From contig NC_134147.1 in assembly GCF_033958435.1 (NCBI RefSeq), positions 48,106,001 through 48,170,000 of the forward strand: a stretch of DNA of 64,000 nucleotides. Reading direction: 5' to 3'. The position numbers were made by a program, and so were the translations under genes. A model generated the notes under the pieces. It was not told where the DNA came from and did not search any database. It worked only from the letters and a program-made list of their open reading frames with translations. The first letter of the stretch is position 1; every line of letters begins with the position of its first letter. The stretch comes from Carettochelys insculpta (taxonomy: Eukaryota > Chordata > Testudines > Carettochelyidae). Shown here one piece after another: positions 9,906-23,649 of this stretch.

Positions 9906-12730
9906 CAAGTACAAGGGTTTAAGTCAAGTAAGTCAAATTAGCCTAGCTTTTTGTCCAAAATCCCAGGCTCCTGGTGCTGCTTTACAGATAGATCCATGGC
10001 TCACAGTGCCACCAGCTGCCCTTCAGAAAGTTCATCTCTGACACTGGCCCATATTTTATTCACCAGCATGAAGCTGAGTACACTTTATGCTGAACAAAGG
10101 AAACTTCATTAAAACCTGTGCTGCTCTGTCCATGTGGCTGTGCTGCTTCCCAACCAGTTCCTCACATTTCCTGGTTCACTGGTATCTCATCAATAACCGC
10201 CTGTCCAGGAACCCATCAATCCATCTATACTTGCGTCAAAAATCAGCAATATATTTTTTTTTAAAAAAAGAAAAGATGAGATTCTGTGTCAGTCAAACTG
10301 CCAACAGGACCATTCCTTCTTTCCATTAGACATGGATATTTCCCCTCACAGAGAAACTGACCTGTCTCAGGACCAGGCAACATCCAAAAATAGGCCAGTG
10401 TAAGTGTAACATTCTTCTCATGACTGCAGGGCTAGAAGTGGGAGATCTAGTATGCTGCACAGGGGAGATTCTCACCCGGCTATTGAAAAACATAGCATCT
10501 GCTTCTAATCTGGAAAATTCCAAGATCTCAGATATATGTGCAGAAAAGCTACCTGAGGTCATTTTGAAGGGTTTTACTGCTCCCAAGGAACCCTGTCCAC
10601 TTGCTTCACATCAATATTACTGAGGGAGTTTGTTACATCAAATTTCAATAGCTCTTTCTTCAAAGCAGTTTGCTCCAGCTCTTACAGACAGATATTGCTA
10701 AGGAATAAAAAAGGATACATCTTTTTCCATTGTAGTGTCAAGGGAGTCTTCTGTGTTGCAAACAAGCTCTCCCTCTGTCCTTACCCTCCACAGAGTTTGC
10801 AGACTCCTGAGCCAGGATCCAAACTCACCCCTCTTCCTGGTGTTTTATTTTACTGATAGCAAGCCTGAGTTTCGTTGTTTCTAGGGTTTCCATGCATTCC
10901 TAGTCCCAACTTCCTACAGAGCCCCTTACACTGCAAAGGTAGGCAACAAGCTACAGCTCTCCAGGCAAGTAGGCAGAACTTTAGCCATTCTACCTTGGGC
11001 TCCAACCGCTGCTTAGAGGGTGAGTCACAGAGAAGCCCTGCCACTATCCAGCATGTACTAGTAACAGAGCATGAATGGTGTCCCCAGTAAACCCCCACCC
11101 CCACTTGCAACTGTGCTCTCCCCTTTAAAACTAATCCCTAGCTTCCCTCTGAGCACCAGTGCAACTCCTCTGAGAAGTACCAGAGCACACTGGGACTTGC
11201 CTCCTGGTGGCAGAATGTCATTTTTCTCCCGCCTTCACATGCTCTGAGGCAAAAGACTAAGGTTTATCTCCCATATTGCCAAATGATGCACAAAGTATTA
11301 TTCCAGTCTGGGGCTATTACATTTTTTCTCACTGTCAATCTAAAGTACACATTATTCACCATCTCCTTAATCTGGATTTGATTCCCACTTAGGCAGAGTT
11401 TTACTAGATGATAGTATTTATATTGGGTGGTTGCCTTAGGGTTTCTGCTAATGGAGTGTCATCAGCAATTTGGTGAACACATTTAATATTCACTACAAAA
11501 TCCACAGGTCTCTGAGGGCTAAAAGGGCAGCTGAGGAAATCAATCAGGGCTCTTTTGAAATATAAAGATTTAACATATATATTTACCACCCTAGCACTAC
11601 TATCAAGCATACAGAAGCCTGTAACTGCAGTAGAAATTGAGCAGGTGAAGATGCTAGAGTTTGTTCTCCAAAATTAGGTTATAAAATCCTCTGTTTGCAC
11701 CCAGGATTACGGAGGCTCTGTCAGATAAAAGCCTACAGCAGCCTTGCCATGGAAGAGAGGTCTACAGCTACCTCTACAGATTTAGCAGATATTTCTGCAG
11801 TCACTTTCCAACTCAGTCTGCATCCTACTCTCTGACTTAAGGAAAACATGCTCTGGTCTGTGCCACTGCTGCCATCCAGAGCCAGTCTGAATGGTTGTTG
11901 TTTCAGCAAACTGACTCCAGAAGCATGGATCTCAGCTAGAGCTCATTGCTTGCAGTGTTGTAGCAACTAATACCCAGCATTTGCAATGCTTTTTTAATTA
12001 AAAAAAGGAAACTGACCAATAGAGAAGATCCTTTGAGAAAATAGCCCTGCAAGTTTGAGTGCTTTGAATACTATCAACAAGGATGGGAAATCTGGGTCTT
12101 TGATAAAACAAAGTCATTGGTTTTCCTTTACTGTCACCTTTTGTGAAGTACATGTCCAGCTTCATTTACATTCCTGTCAACATCTCTCTCCCCTTGCTTA
12201 GAAACAGAGGCAGCTCACAGAGCTCAGGCAGGAAATAGAAAAACAGTGATGCATTTCTTTTATGTTTATTATTTTTTCAAAGAAAATGGGCTCATGCCAT
12301 GGGTTGCCAGAAGGGCCAAATCATCTCTGCAATTACTTTCAGACTTATTTTCTACTAAAATCAAGCTATTCTAGATGCTTAAGCCCATCATTTTCAAGAT
12401 CGGATGCTAAAACCTAAATCCAGGTTTGGGGTCCCAGCTAATTGAAATTATTTTCTTCAGGTACCCAAAAGCTTTCACAGCATTCCACAGAAGTCACATG
12501 GGCATTGCACTCCTGGGATTTGAAAAAGAGCACTCTTGTTTAGGAACATAAATTAATTAGAGCATATACATTTCAAAGATTTGTCAAGTCTACCCAGAGC
12601 TCCCTGGGAATAAGTCCCACCAACTTAATTCTATTCCAAACCTGACGGATTACAAGGCTTGTCAGTGCCCATGTTCATTCACAGCAAAGCTTTTTTCCTC
12701 TTAACTGATTGTCTCTGAGACAAAGTTAGA
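9906..12730. other. Unassigned non-coding DNA
   Basis: No domains, RNA genes or clear repeats were recognised in 2.8 kb. There is a short A/T homopolymer region at 10253-10273. Short ORFs on both strands have no family similarity. Confidence 0.5.
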
Positions 12731-12815
12731 TTCAGAGAATCATGGAAGATTAGAATTGGAAGAGACCTTGGGAGGTCATCTAGTCCAACACCTGGCTCAA
12801 AAGCAGAACCAATCC
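12731..12815 (-). mobile_element. CR1 3' end fragment, antisense
   Basis: CAGAGAATCATGGAAGATTAG then TTGGAAGAGACCTTGGGAGG and TCATCTAGTCCAACACCTGG match the reversed CR1 3' UTR also seen at 7562. Only about 85 bp remain, with no coding part. Confidence 0.8.
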
Positions 12816-14012
12816 CAACTTCACTGTCTGTGAGGGTCCAGAGACAGGGACTGGTTCCTGCAATAGGATGAGTTTGTGGCAAATTCAAGGTCAACCTCCC
12901 AGGAATAACAAGGTTGGGCAAAACCATGGTGAGGCTTGTGAGCTGCCAGCTGCCTGTGAGGATCAGACTTCTGGCCCAAAGCCATACAGGCACAAGACAC
13001 CCAGCACTTTCCCTCTCTGTACTAACAGCTAAATTAAGACAAGCGTCCAGCCTACAGCACAGATTGTCAGGTACCTCACACCAAGTTTTGATCATGCTCT
13101 TTCACCAGATTATGTCTACAGGTCTGCTCCTTCTCTGCTTATTTTCACTGTCAACAACTAATCATCACACAATCAGATCACAGCTTTAGTTCACGCTGCT
13201 TTATAATGCTGCACTACATACCTTATAAAACAGTGTACGGTGTATTTCTGCACATTATTTTACAATTGCCCCAGCTGCAAGTCTCACAATATATCTTACT
13301 ACATCCAATTTCTGAATGAAGACGAACTCTGGGCTCCAGAGCACTGGATGGTTTACAGGAGGTGCAGGACTGTGAAAAGTCAGTGGAAAACATTTGCAAG
13401 CAATGCCTCACAATGTTAGTGAAGTTTTGCATGAATTCTACCCTTTGTTATGAAACGCCCAACTACCTACCAAACGTGCAAGGGTCAAGAACTGAGGCGG
13501 CAAACAGATGTTGAGGAAACATTGAGGGTACACCTGTTCAGCAACCACATCCACATCCACAGCACCACATCTTAGTGCCTCAGGATGTGGGGCTAAAAGC
13601 ATCAGGGTAGCCATCACCACGTGGGTTTGAGCTTGGGCTGATACCCAGTGATAAAGAAGGTGGGGGTCTCTGAGCCCAGGCTCCAGCAGGTGTGGAAACA
13701 TCTGTGCTACTATTTTTGGCCCTACAGCCTGAGCCTCTTCAATCCAAATCAAACGTACTAGGCTGTAAGACTCAGTGTCATGGGTTTTTCTTTGGAGTGC
13801 AGACATGCCTAGAGAGGATATGAGCCACTGTGCAAATGGCTCCTTTAAGGGCCAGGGGTTGGGGCCAGACAGATCCTTTAAGAGCAAGCTTTTGGGCCTG
13901 GTAAAAGGGACCAGACACAGCTAGAAAGGGGTCAGGTAACTGCTTGAAGAGAATCTCATTCCTATAAGGACTTAAAAAGCTCTGCTGCGGGGAGCTACAA
14001 GAAGCAAGTTGG
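12816..14012. other. Unassigned DNA
   Basis: GC content rises around 13440-14010, but I could not match this stretch to a family. Minus-strand ORFs of 149 and 79 codons show no domain signature. Confidence 0.45.
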
Positions 14013-14020
14013 CTCATATG

Positions 14021-14147
14021 CAGAGCCCTGCAGACACAAAAGTCACATCTGCATCTATATCAGCAAAAATGAGCTGTGAATGTCTGCATCCATATCTGTG
14101 GATACCTGTGGATATGAAGTGGATATCCATGGATTTGCAGGGTTCTA
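14021..14147. mobile_element. Short hAT-type MITE with 8-bp TSD
   Basis: The left end CAGAGCCCTGCA and right end TGCAGGGTTCTA are imperfect inverted repeats. They are flanked by CTCATATG (14013-14020) and CTCATACG (14148-14155), an 8-bp duplication with one change, which is the hAT size. The interior is a run of GGATAT/ATCTGTGGAT/GATATGAAGTGGATATCCA words, rich in small palindromes. It has no coding capacity, so transposition depended on a transposase elsewhere. Confidence 0.75.
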
Positions 14148-14155
14148 CTCATACG

Positions 14156-15639
14156 GCCAGTCTTGGAGCTGAGGCATTCCCAGGCAGGTGGCCTGAAGGA
14201 GGATCGGCAGAAGAGCTGCTAGGAGCAGGCAGATGTGGTATGGAAACCCCATGGGCAAGACAAGTTAGCTGTTAGACTGACGTCACTGTTCTGTTAGGGT
14301 GTCTGTTGAAGGCTGGAGATGTGGCCAATAAAGGGTGTCCCACAGAAGAGTTCTGGCCAGACCATGGGTGTGGTATTAATCCTTCCTCAGATGGGCAGAC
14401 AGACCAGTTGACTATTGCATTAACAATTAGCAAACAAATCAAGTTCCTGGATACCAAACAAATGAAATGTCCATCTAAAGATGTGTTGAGTGCTGCACAT
14501 TAGCAGTCTCCTTTAAACTGATGTCCATTTTACCCTAAAGCACAAAGTCACACTGTAGCTGTCCAGAAATTTGAATCAAGTACTTCACTCTCAAGTTTCA
14601 GGCGACTGATATGGGACAAAGATGATTATTTTCCTGTGGTTTTTTCTACCCTTACAGAAAGAAATCAATATATGCAATCAGAGGTGCATGTAAACAAAGG
14701 GAAGAGGCAGATACACTTCAGTACAGCATTCAAAGCCCAACATCAGGCTGTCTTGAAACATTTTATAGTTGTAGAGCCACGAGAGGCTGTCCTCCATGTG
14801 AAATAGTAGCATCCACCTCCTTCCCCCGCCTTTAAAAATTCGAATGCAAATGAAAGCATAATCTTATTTCAGCTTCTATCAAACTCAAATGTTCAGTACA
14901 GCATTAAATAGTTTGAAAAAAGGACTTTTGGAGGACTGTGCATACAGCATGAAAGCATTCATTAAGAGTAAGTTACAGTTACTTTTGCTGTCAAGTCAAC
15001 AATATTCAATCAGTGATTGCTGAAATTTTCAGCTCCCCTGTTTAAGCCTAACAAATCACCTTTCAGAACAAATATATTCTATTTCCTACTAATGAGGACA
15101 AATTGTAAGTCACCATGGGATTAATTTCTTTTACATTTGCACAAAAAAAACAGCAAAAAATCCCAAAGTGTTTGGGGAGGGTGGGAAAGACACATCCAGC
15201 CAATCTGGCTTTAGAAAAAAAACTGCCATGGTTTTTTGCTGGCAGCAATGTTTCTGTGCTAATGATTTTGGTTCTGCTTAAAGCTTCTCATAGATGAAGT
15301 TAAGATTTCCAGTAAGGAATATTTAAATGAAAACACCACTTAGTGAAATCAGAGAGTCAAAAGCTAACCCCAGGTCTGGATGCAAGTTCTGACAGTGCTC
15401 CTATCTTCACATCAGTCTCAACTAGCATGCATGAATTAGTGAGGACAGCCGCCTACTTGACCCAGGACATATTCCAGAGACCATAAAGATGAGCTAGAGC
15501 AGTTGCTATTAGATTTCAGTGAATATACTACTTAACATTAAGATAAGTCCTCTTCTGTAGCTTTGGCAAATGCAAACATAGCCATTCCAAGCACTGATAC
15601 AGAAAGCATTCTCCTGGCTCATCGCTTTAACCAGATCAC
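14156..15639. other. Unassigned DNA
   Basis: Nothing recognisable. ORFs of 60-88 codons look like chance. Confidence 0.5.
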
Positions 15640-16170
15640 CTGTCGCTTTGCCCCTTTCCCCCACTCCCACCCGCCCCATTATATCACATAGAAATGACTT
15701 GTCTGCACTTCCAAGGCCTTTCATGGTCCACCCAGCCTTTTTTGCCAGCTTGTCCACCGACTGTATTTCCAAACACCTTTGTGCTTTCTCCCATGTTGCC
15801 CCTCATGCATGGGAGGAGTTCCGCAAACTCCCGCAAAGCCACATCTTGTGCCCCCTTACAGCCTCTGCCCAAACTCTCTTTTGTCTTGATGCCCATGAAA
15901 TGCCTAACTGAGCATTGTTCACATGGCACACCAGATGCATATTGTGCCGACTAGCATTCTCATTCCTTTGTGCTTCCACGTTCACTCTGCATCCACCTGG
16001 AGTTTATGGTTTTAGACTCGAAGCGTAAATTCTTTACGGCTGGAATCATCTTTGAGATCTGTGTTTATACAGCACCTACCATAAGGGATCCTGGTTCATG
16101 AGTAGGGCTCCTAGCAATCACTGCAACATAATAAAATATTAAAATAAATAATAATAATCCAAATAAGAAG
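15640..16170 (+). repeat. Ancient L2/MIR-like element with tail in A+T repeats
   Basis: The part at about 16060-16170 (GTTTATACAGCACCTACCAT, GGGATCCTGGTTCATGAGTA, GGGCTCCTAGCAATC, then AATAATAATAATCC) matches the widespread tetrapod tail whose consensus I recall as TACAGCGCCTAGCACAATGG. Upstream, 15650-15900 has a Pro/Ser/Leu-rich frame resembling the C-terminus of an old L2-type LINE, but this part is uncertain. Reversed copies of the tail lie at 23650 and 26700. Confidence 0.5.
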
Positions 16171-16831
16171 GTGCTATACATACAGCATCTCTGTATTTTA
16201 TTGCATTGGGGATTTGCCCAGGTTAATGAAAATCTTCAGTGGAATAAAAGATGCCCTAGTCTTGCCATGCATTAATAAATAAAACTAATAAGGCAAAATA
16301 ATAATGAGTGCTCCCTCGGCCGAGCAAGGCTAGGTACAGGATTAAATGTGCATGTAAGGACTGTAGTGTTGCAAGTGTTACAATTTCTAATAATATTTTA
16401 TATTATTGCTTTGACACCAGCTGTGTTATCATCTTGTGCGTGTTGCACTGCATGAGTTGCTCTATAGAGACACAACTCAAAAGACGGAAAGCCAGGTTTC
16501 CATGGAGTCCTTAAAATTTTAAAGAGGTATTAAAACATATTAAAAAGCCTTTGTTTAATAGCTGCTCCAAGAAAGGCCAAATGTCCACTTCAGCATTCAT
16601 CACTGGAACTGTCTATAGAAGTGCTACTCCCTCATAGGAGGGGCACATGACAAGAGACACGGGGGCATTCTGCAAGAATATTTGCTTTGGCCCTGACAAA
16701 GCAAAGATATTTTCACTCTCAAAGGCCACGATAACACAGTTAGATCCAATTCCAACAAGGCACTGACAGAGCCCTGTACCTACACAGAACACTAGCAAAA
16801 AAGCTCACTGTGGGATTCATTCAGTAGTGTG

Positions 16832-17009
16832 AGAACAACAAAAAGTCTTCTGGCACCTTATAGACTAACAGATATTTTGGAGCACAAGCTTTTGTGGGAA
16901 AAGCTTTGCCCACAAAAGCTTATGCTCCAAAATATCTGTTAGTCTATAAGGTGCCACAAGACTTCTTGTTGTTCTCAAAACTACAGACTAACACGGCTAC
17001 CTCTCTGAT
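16832..17009. mobile_element. Palindromic dimer of a Penelope-like 3' end, 13-bp TSD (copy 1)
   Basis: ATTCAGTAGTGTG flanks it at 16819-16831 and 17010-17022. The left arm is antisense (GGCACCTTATAGACTAACAG ... TTGGAGCACAAGCTTTTGTGGG) and the right arm sense (CCCACAAAAGCTTATGCTCC ... AGACTTCTTGTTGTTCTC), joined head to head with about 10 bp between. The right arm continues through CTACAGACTAACACGGCTAC to CTCTCTGAT, while the left arm stops at AGAACAACA. The same ending motif (AGACTAACA-GG-TNCCTTCTCTGTTAC) closes the PLE at 53389, which links this family to Penelope elements. Confidence 0.85.
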
Positions 17010-17022
17010 ATTCAGTAGTGTG

Positions 17023-18492
17023 GTCACCCTGTGAGAGACAAAGGGGCTGTCTGTTTCTCCTTTTGGGAGCTAGTGACGTAATGTAGTTTGATCTGATAGG
17101 AGGTAGATCTTGAAATGTGCAAATTTGACTGACATACCTTGTAGGGAAGAAGAATGCTTTGAAATACCATTACTTTCACAGAAGTTTCCTGTTCAAAGTT
17201 ACTTACTGAGCACATGCTGAGTAAAATAAACATTCAGAAGACCAATGATATAATGGGTAGGGATAGAAGGACCTAGTCATGTTGATGTGGAACCCAATTA
17301 GGCATTTGGTTCTGTCATGGGAAATTGAGTAACTGCTACCTTCTTTACCTGCCCTTCAACACAAGTTCCCTTACGACAGCAAAAGGCTGAAGAATTTATG
17401 TCTGCACAATGCATGTGAACTCTGAGCTCCAGTAAGGGTTATTCTGGGAAATGGTTTTTTTCAGGGAATTGGGTAGTCACTTAGTTCCTGGTGTGTCATA
17501 CTGGCACAATTAAAGACTGACCATACAGAATTATTTTTGTGTATTCAAAAGGGGTCATGAGTGACCTGGGAAAGTGAGTGGGGTGTTTCTGAATGAGAAA
17601 AGGAACTCTTTTTAGGCAAGGGATTATAGGTAGTTCCTTCCAATAAAGTGGCCTGAAGCAGGAAGCTATAGGGTCCCAGTTTGGGAAGGCTCTGCTTGGT
17701 GAACCTTGAACAGAATTGAAGAGGACATAGCAACAGAAGAGGCCTGACTCTGAACCATAAGCTTTCATGCATATACTAATGCATTTGATGAAGAGTTACT
17801 TCAGATGGCTTGTGGTAGACTTGGTATTTGGTTTAATTTCCCTTTTTAATCTTTTCAAAGGAAAATAAGCTTTTATATCCACACTCCCCGATTTCTCCTG
17901 TAGATAGCCTACTGCCTCACAACAGGTCCCAGATTCCTCAAAGAGATGTCCTAGCAACACACCACAGGGGTCTCCACCTTTCTTCACAGCCAAATAACAC
18001 CTAGCATTTCAGAATGCAAATGAAATAATCCTCTCAATTTTAGCTATAATAGTTTTGAATAAATTCATGGGGAAGAAGAGGTGAAGAGCTGTACAGCATG
18101 ACTGATTATATTCACATAGAACAAGCACTGAAAATGTTATCAAGAAAAGTAGTCTCATAGCAACTCTGTAAATTAGACTGTGAAAACAGGGAGTAATCAT
18201 TTTTAACAGTACATAAATATTCCTAACCAAGTAGCATTATTTCAGAGGGAAAGGCTTCCTCTTATTTCACTGCATATAGGAGATTCTGATCATTTTCCGT
18301 GTAAAAATGGGAAAAATATTTGCCTGTTCCTCAAAATTCCTTTTAGCTTCAGAGAGCACACAATGAAACCTTAACTAGCAAAGCATTGGTTAAACTCTCA
18401 CTGCACTGGGGCCACTCACCTCACGTGCACCCCCACAACTGGCCAGGTTTGTCTGCATCTGCACTCTCTCAATTTTGCTCTGCCTGTGGTAA
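17023..18492. other. Unassigned DNA
   Basis: AT-rich, no recognisable element or coding signature. Confidence 0.5.
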
Positions 18493-18785
18493 CCCCTGCT
18501 GATACTCAGGCCCACCAGGGGAAGGGGCCACCAAAGGGGGCAACTGCCTCTGGGCCCAGCATTTCAAAGGGGCTGGAGCTCCACCCACCACTGCAGTAGC
18601 AGCCACGGTGATCAGAGCTCTGGGCCCCTTTGAAACATCATGGAGTTCTGTGCTGTTGTGCTGCTGCTCTGCATGGCAGGGAAGGGAGGCTCACTGCCCT
18701 AAGCCCCATCCCTTCTAGAGGAAGGGAGCTGGGCCTCCCCTCCCACCTTGCCCCTGGGCCCGCAGCGGCTGTTGATGCTGCTGCT
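18493..18785 (-). repeat. Unclassified GC-rich dispersed repeat, copy 1
   Basis: The stretch from about 18500 (GGGGGCAACTGCCTCTGGGCCCAGC) to 18770 (TTGCCCCTGGGCCCGCAGCGGCTGT) matches the reverse complement of 24435-24755 block by block, in the same order and with similar spacing. Both copies are diverged. There are no clear terminal repeats, TSD or coding potential, so the class is open. Confidence 0.55.
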
Positions 18786-19619
18786 GATAGTTATACCTCA
18801 AGAACAAATGTTCAGGGCCTGGGCATTCTGGCTGAGTCACACAGCCTATGGATATACAAACAAACCAGACCCCTTCCAGGGTGCAAGTCCAGCACTCCTT
18901 CAGAGTGCTCTCTCTATTCCTAGCTCTGACTGCAGGCTTGCTTCTCAGTAAGTCTCATAGGGCTGCCACAGTACTCTGATTAGCCTTGGCCCCTGCTGGA
19001 CTAGCTTCCAGTGCTACCAGCCCTGTTATGGAATTGTGCCCCAGGGCCCCCCCTGGAGACTCTTCACTCTGTAATGAGCCTTCCTGATCCCATGAGTCAT
19101 TAATTCAGTCTCTGATCCCCTTTAAAGGTTAACACAGTTCAGTTAGGTGCTGACCCTCGTTAAAGTCTTCTTCCCCGCTTCTCTGGGCTTGGTTAAGCTC
19201 CTTCTCTGCACTTATACCACTCTGCCTTGTGGCAGATATAGAGTGGCCTGGGAGAATTATTTCCAGCACCCACTTGCCTGTCACCATGTTTCTACAGACT
19301 GGGCAGAAGAGGAGGATGCACTCTGTTAAAGCGCTGTGATTGGGTTGGCGTTCCAGTCAGGTAGGAAGTGTTACACCCTCGAACAACATCTAAAAATGAT
19401 TGGCTTTCAAGGGGCAGGGGCACCCTGAATGGATGGTAACTGTGGCTGTGTGTGTGCTGATTGAGGTACTGGAGGAGTGGACTTTGGGGCTCTTTAAAGA
19501 GCCCATGGGTTCCAGCCTGGACAAGCTGTGGGCAGAGGGATGGGTGGAAGCCACAGTGCCTCCTCTGGAGAGGAGTGATGAGATGAGAAGCTAATCACTT
19601 TCACATCTTCTTCGGCCTC
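18786..19619. other. Unassigned DNA
   Basis: No recognisable feature. A GC-rich section (18960-19330) could be a decayed LTR but shows no boundaries I trust. Confidence 0.4.
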
Positions 19620-20335
19620 ACTTGAGAAAGGAGGAGGGGGCATTATTTAGCTGGGTCCTTGGTACATGGGGTACTGTCAGCACCAAAGAGAGGAGTGCTT
19701 GGTGCTGAAGTTACAACAAAGTCTGCATGAGAGATGAGTGGCTGCAGTACAGTGAAGATTGGTGCCATGGTCAGTACCAAAGGCTGGTAAATGGACCAGT
19801 ATATGATCAGTACAGCAAGTACAGAAGGCTGTAAATGCAATGGCTTCAGTACCACCAATGCTGTCATCCGGGTTGCTGTTGCTGCCAGCGGTGCCAACCT
19901 GGATGGTCTGATTTTGATTTGAGAGGTAGATGGAGGGTGTGGCAGTCTGACTGCCTTAACACCATGGGACTTGTCCATACTAGATGTGCCCAGCACATGT
20001 TGGTCTGATGAGGACAGTGTCATTGTTACCAAGGTGGATTTTGCCCCAGGAGGCTGCTTCTTAGAGGGCTGTCCACTTTGCAGGTGAGCTAGTTAGCCAG
20101 TGAATCCTGTGGAAGAGGGAGAAGAGGACCCTGACCTGAGGCTGCTGCCAGAAATCGTTGTGAAGGTGAAGTGCAAGACTCCAGTTCTGATGAAGTTCTC
20201 ACAGATTTCTCCATGAGGAGAAGTTTTAGTTAGAGTCCTCATGCCTTGAATGACCTCACTGAATTTTTTACAGTAGTGCCATTTCTGTGGCATGTGTTCC
20301 TCCCTTAAACAGCGGATGCCTTGCCCCATACCTTA
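19620..20335 (-). pseudogene. Gag-like fragment of a DIRS-type retroelement
   Basis: On the minus strand, GIRCLREEHMPQKWHYCKKF at about 20330-20270 has the C-x2-L...H-x-C-x2-F pattern of the gag finger seen again at about 55330 in the inverted-terminus element. Downstream comes a Ser/Pro-rich region (19643-20032) with repeated GTACC/GGTACC-like words, as at 54660-54850. Frames are short and broken. This suggests a second, truncated member of the same retroelement family. Confidence 0.5.
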
Positions 20336-21599
20336 CCCAAAGTCCATTGTAAAAAGCAAAACCAAAACACTATCATTTTTTCCATTGCCACACAATAGTG
20401 AAATACAGCATTTAATTCAGATAGGTGCCAAGAAATGCCAACAACATTTTAATGAGTTTTCTGTGACGTGTTGCATCCACCAGATTACTCTCTGGTAATC
20501 ATCCATGATGCTTCCCACTTTGCAGACAACCCAGATGCTGCCAGAAGGAAATGGGTGATTGATTAGGGCTGCAAGATTTAATGTATTCACTGAACCTTGC
20601 TCTGCTAACTGCTCATATTCATCTCAATAAGGATTGAATCAGCAGGTCACGCTATGCCACCAGGATAATTACAGGAAGAATGTATGAGATTTTTAAAATC
20701 CACCCGTTTTAGTTCATATGAAGCATGAATGACAAGTAAGGTCCAAAGGGTCATAGCAAATGCTAAGTGCAAGAAACAGACTGCAGATTGTTCTAAAAGT
20801 GGGGCCCTATCCTGCAGGAGACGTAACTCCCATTTCAATGAAAATGTTGATTGGGGTGGAGGATATTTGCCTAAATGACCTCAGTATTGGGCCTTTACCA
20901 TACTACTGTATACTAAAGAGACAGATACGTAGTTGCAATTTAGAGCAACACCCAACTAGCTAACACTCACTTAAAATACTTAAAGTAATCACCACTACAG
21001 TGCACAATTTACACACTTACATTTGAATCACTTTTCTCTGCTTTTTGTTATTTGGCAATTTCTACAGCATCTAGCTTTCACTAAGATCCTGCTTTTTAAC
21101 CCAATTCTCAGAGCTAGGGTAAATGGAGCAGAAGGTGGTCTACTAAGCAACACTGATGTTCTTAGTATGCTTGTTTTCAGTTTCTGTTGACTAATTGTTT
21201 AAACTCATGAATGTGAAGGGTTAACATAACTGGCTGCAGCTAAGCACCATGGAAGAACATTGACAGCATAAACAGGATAGACATTCTTCTGGTCGTATTC
21301 CAATGCCATGCTCTGGAAGCCCCGAGCTTAGATTCTCTGGTTTCAGAGTGCTAGTGAAGGCACAAAGGCAGCCCTGTGAACTGCCTTGTGTCCCAGTGAG
21401 GCACTGCAGGTGTGCCCCACCTCAGTTTCCCCACAGCCCAGGACAAGGAGAAGCTAATAAATAGCACAAATATGTTCCCTTTTCATTAAGTTTCAAGGAA
21501 GGAGAAATCACAACACACAGTTCATAGGGGCCTCACCTCATGGCCATGGTTCAGAGCTCACCAAACTCAAAGTCCCCAAAACAAAGACTCTGAAGCTCC
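20336..21599. other. Unassigned DNA
   Basis: Nothing recognisable apart from a short CACCTCAGTTTCCCCACAG at about 21420, a word common in MIR-like SINEs but too short to call. Confidence 0.4.
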
Positions 21600-21875
21600 A
21601 GCCACACTACCACAAAAGATCGACCCACTCAGGGTCGATCATCTGGAGTTTCATTTTGTGCTTGTGCAAAACCATGCTTTTGGGGACCAAAGCTGACCCC
21701 CAGAACTCCTTGCAAGAGGTGAGAAACAACAGAGGTTGATGGGAGAAACATGCCCGTTGACCTTCATCCGTGTAGACATACATGGAAGTCAACTGCTGAT
21801 AAGTCAATTTTAGCTATGCAATTGGAGTAGCTAGAACTGTATCAGCAGTCACCTTCTATGGCTAGTGTAGACGTA
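21600..21875. mobile_element. Harbinger-like MITE with TCTACAC-type right end
   Basis: The right end GGCTAGTGTAGACGTAGG at about 21858-21875 matches the inverse terminus of the MITE at 2676. The left part (CCACACTACCAC, then GATCGACCCACTCAGGGTCG) carries TCGAC words and a short palindrome typical of related turtle MITEs. No clear TSD. Non-coding. Confidence 0.55.
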
Positions 21876-23649
21876 GGCTGCGTCTGACTAGGCTGGTCTT
21901 TTGGAGCCTGAGAAAGAAACCATCTCCTGCTGCGGCCTGAATGGCTTTTATTTCACCCTCCCTGGCTTGCCTGATGTTCCAGTTTAAATAATAACCCTAG
22001 AGTGGGCCAGGGCAGTACCTCCATTTTTACACTGCTATTCCACACTTAAAGGGACAGCACATCCTTCACAAACCCACACTGGGCTGACTGTCTCCTTTGT
22101 GAGGGGCTGTCGCCAAGCCTGACTAGTTGTACAGGTACAGCGGGATGCAGTTGACTGGGATCACAGGAGTTCTTTCATGCCTCATTGACTAAGGCATAGA
22201 GAGATGCTATCTGCCCTGTCACAGGCATGAAAAGTGTACATACATCACCTGAACTCTGCTGAGTCAGTGGAGAATAGCAGCCCCACTGTTCCCCCTGCCT
22301 TCAAAAATGCCCAGCATCTCCTCAGAAAAAAGGCTGAGGGTCCTCATGATCAGTGATGATTCCAGTTCCAGAGCCAAAAACTGGCTGCCACCTTAGTGCC
22401 CTGGGGAACAGGGAACCTGCAGCATGACAGATGCTGCCTATAGCAGGCACCTCTGAGTCCTGCAGCACCTAGCAGCAAAGTACCCAACTTGTCTCTAACC
22501 TTCCTATTTGTTATCTTGACCCCATTGTGCTGATTGGTGCAACTCTCAGGTGGTGAATGCAAGGAACCTGCAAGACAGTTCACCCTCACGTGAAACTTGC
22601 TATAGAGCTTTAGGCACAGCCACTGAGCACCTTGTGTAATTCTCCATATCCCCCACACTTCTGGGTGTTTCTCAGCTGCTGTAACTAAATTGCCTTGCCT
22701 TGCTCTCTGTACCTGGCCAGAGACACAGAGGATTCAGCTATAATCCATGTCTTCTCCCTACTGCTTCTCCCTTTTATATGCTTAAAAATCAAACTCAGCA
22801 GAGTAAGCATATGGATATATTACTGTGGATGCTGGTAGAAATTCTGCAGATAACAGTTTCACCTCATCTGCAATGTGTGGATGGCAAAGACACACTAAGG
22901 AGACTCCCTCTGCTTCAGAACAAAGTGCTGGTGGCAATCAAGGCCCTCTTGCTGTGACTGAATTAAAAACCCTAACTTTACATTTCACTACAGGATAAGG
23001 TCCAATTTAAGTGAAAGGGCTCTAGAGAAGATAAATGTTTGCTGTTACAAATCTGCTAAAAGCTTCATTCAGCTGTGATCCCAGACTTTAGTTATTTGGA
23101 GAGCGGCAATGGAGGGTTGCATGCACTCACAGACCTTGAACAGAAATACAATATGTGGATGGGGAAATCAGTGTTCATCTGAGAAACACTACTCAGAAAT
23201 AAGCTACACATATTTTACTCAGATCAGCATCTTCATAGTTTATAGGGCAAGGAGTTCTTCTCCAGAACAGATCATAAATGTTACTGAAGAATAAAGATTT
23301 GAATAATTATCTCTGAGACTCTTTGTGTCAGTCACATAATGGCTGACAAGTGACCTCATACATAGCATAGACAGTATGTTGGAGCCCATTGACAGAGACT
23401 GTAATCCAATTTCCATCCTACTTTAACAAACAAAACAAAACTTTGATAATTGGGCAAATGGTGCTGTTATTGAGGATGAAGTGTTCCAAAATGTGAAATT
23501 TCAAGCTTCCGTCCAGTGGCTACAATTTAAAATAAATCAGGATCTGCTTACAGCCACCACACCATAGTATCTGAGCTACCTCATGTAATCTGCTGTGAGA
23601 AATATTGATTTGTTAGGGGCTGCCACAATAACTGAACTATTTATTGGTA
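21876..23649. other. Unassigned DNA
   Basis: No recognisable coding, RNA or repeat features. Confidence 0.45.
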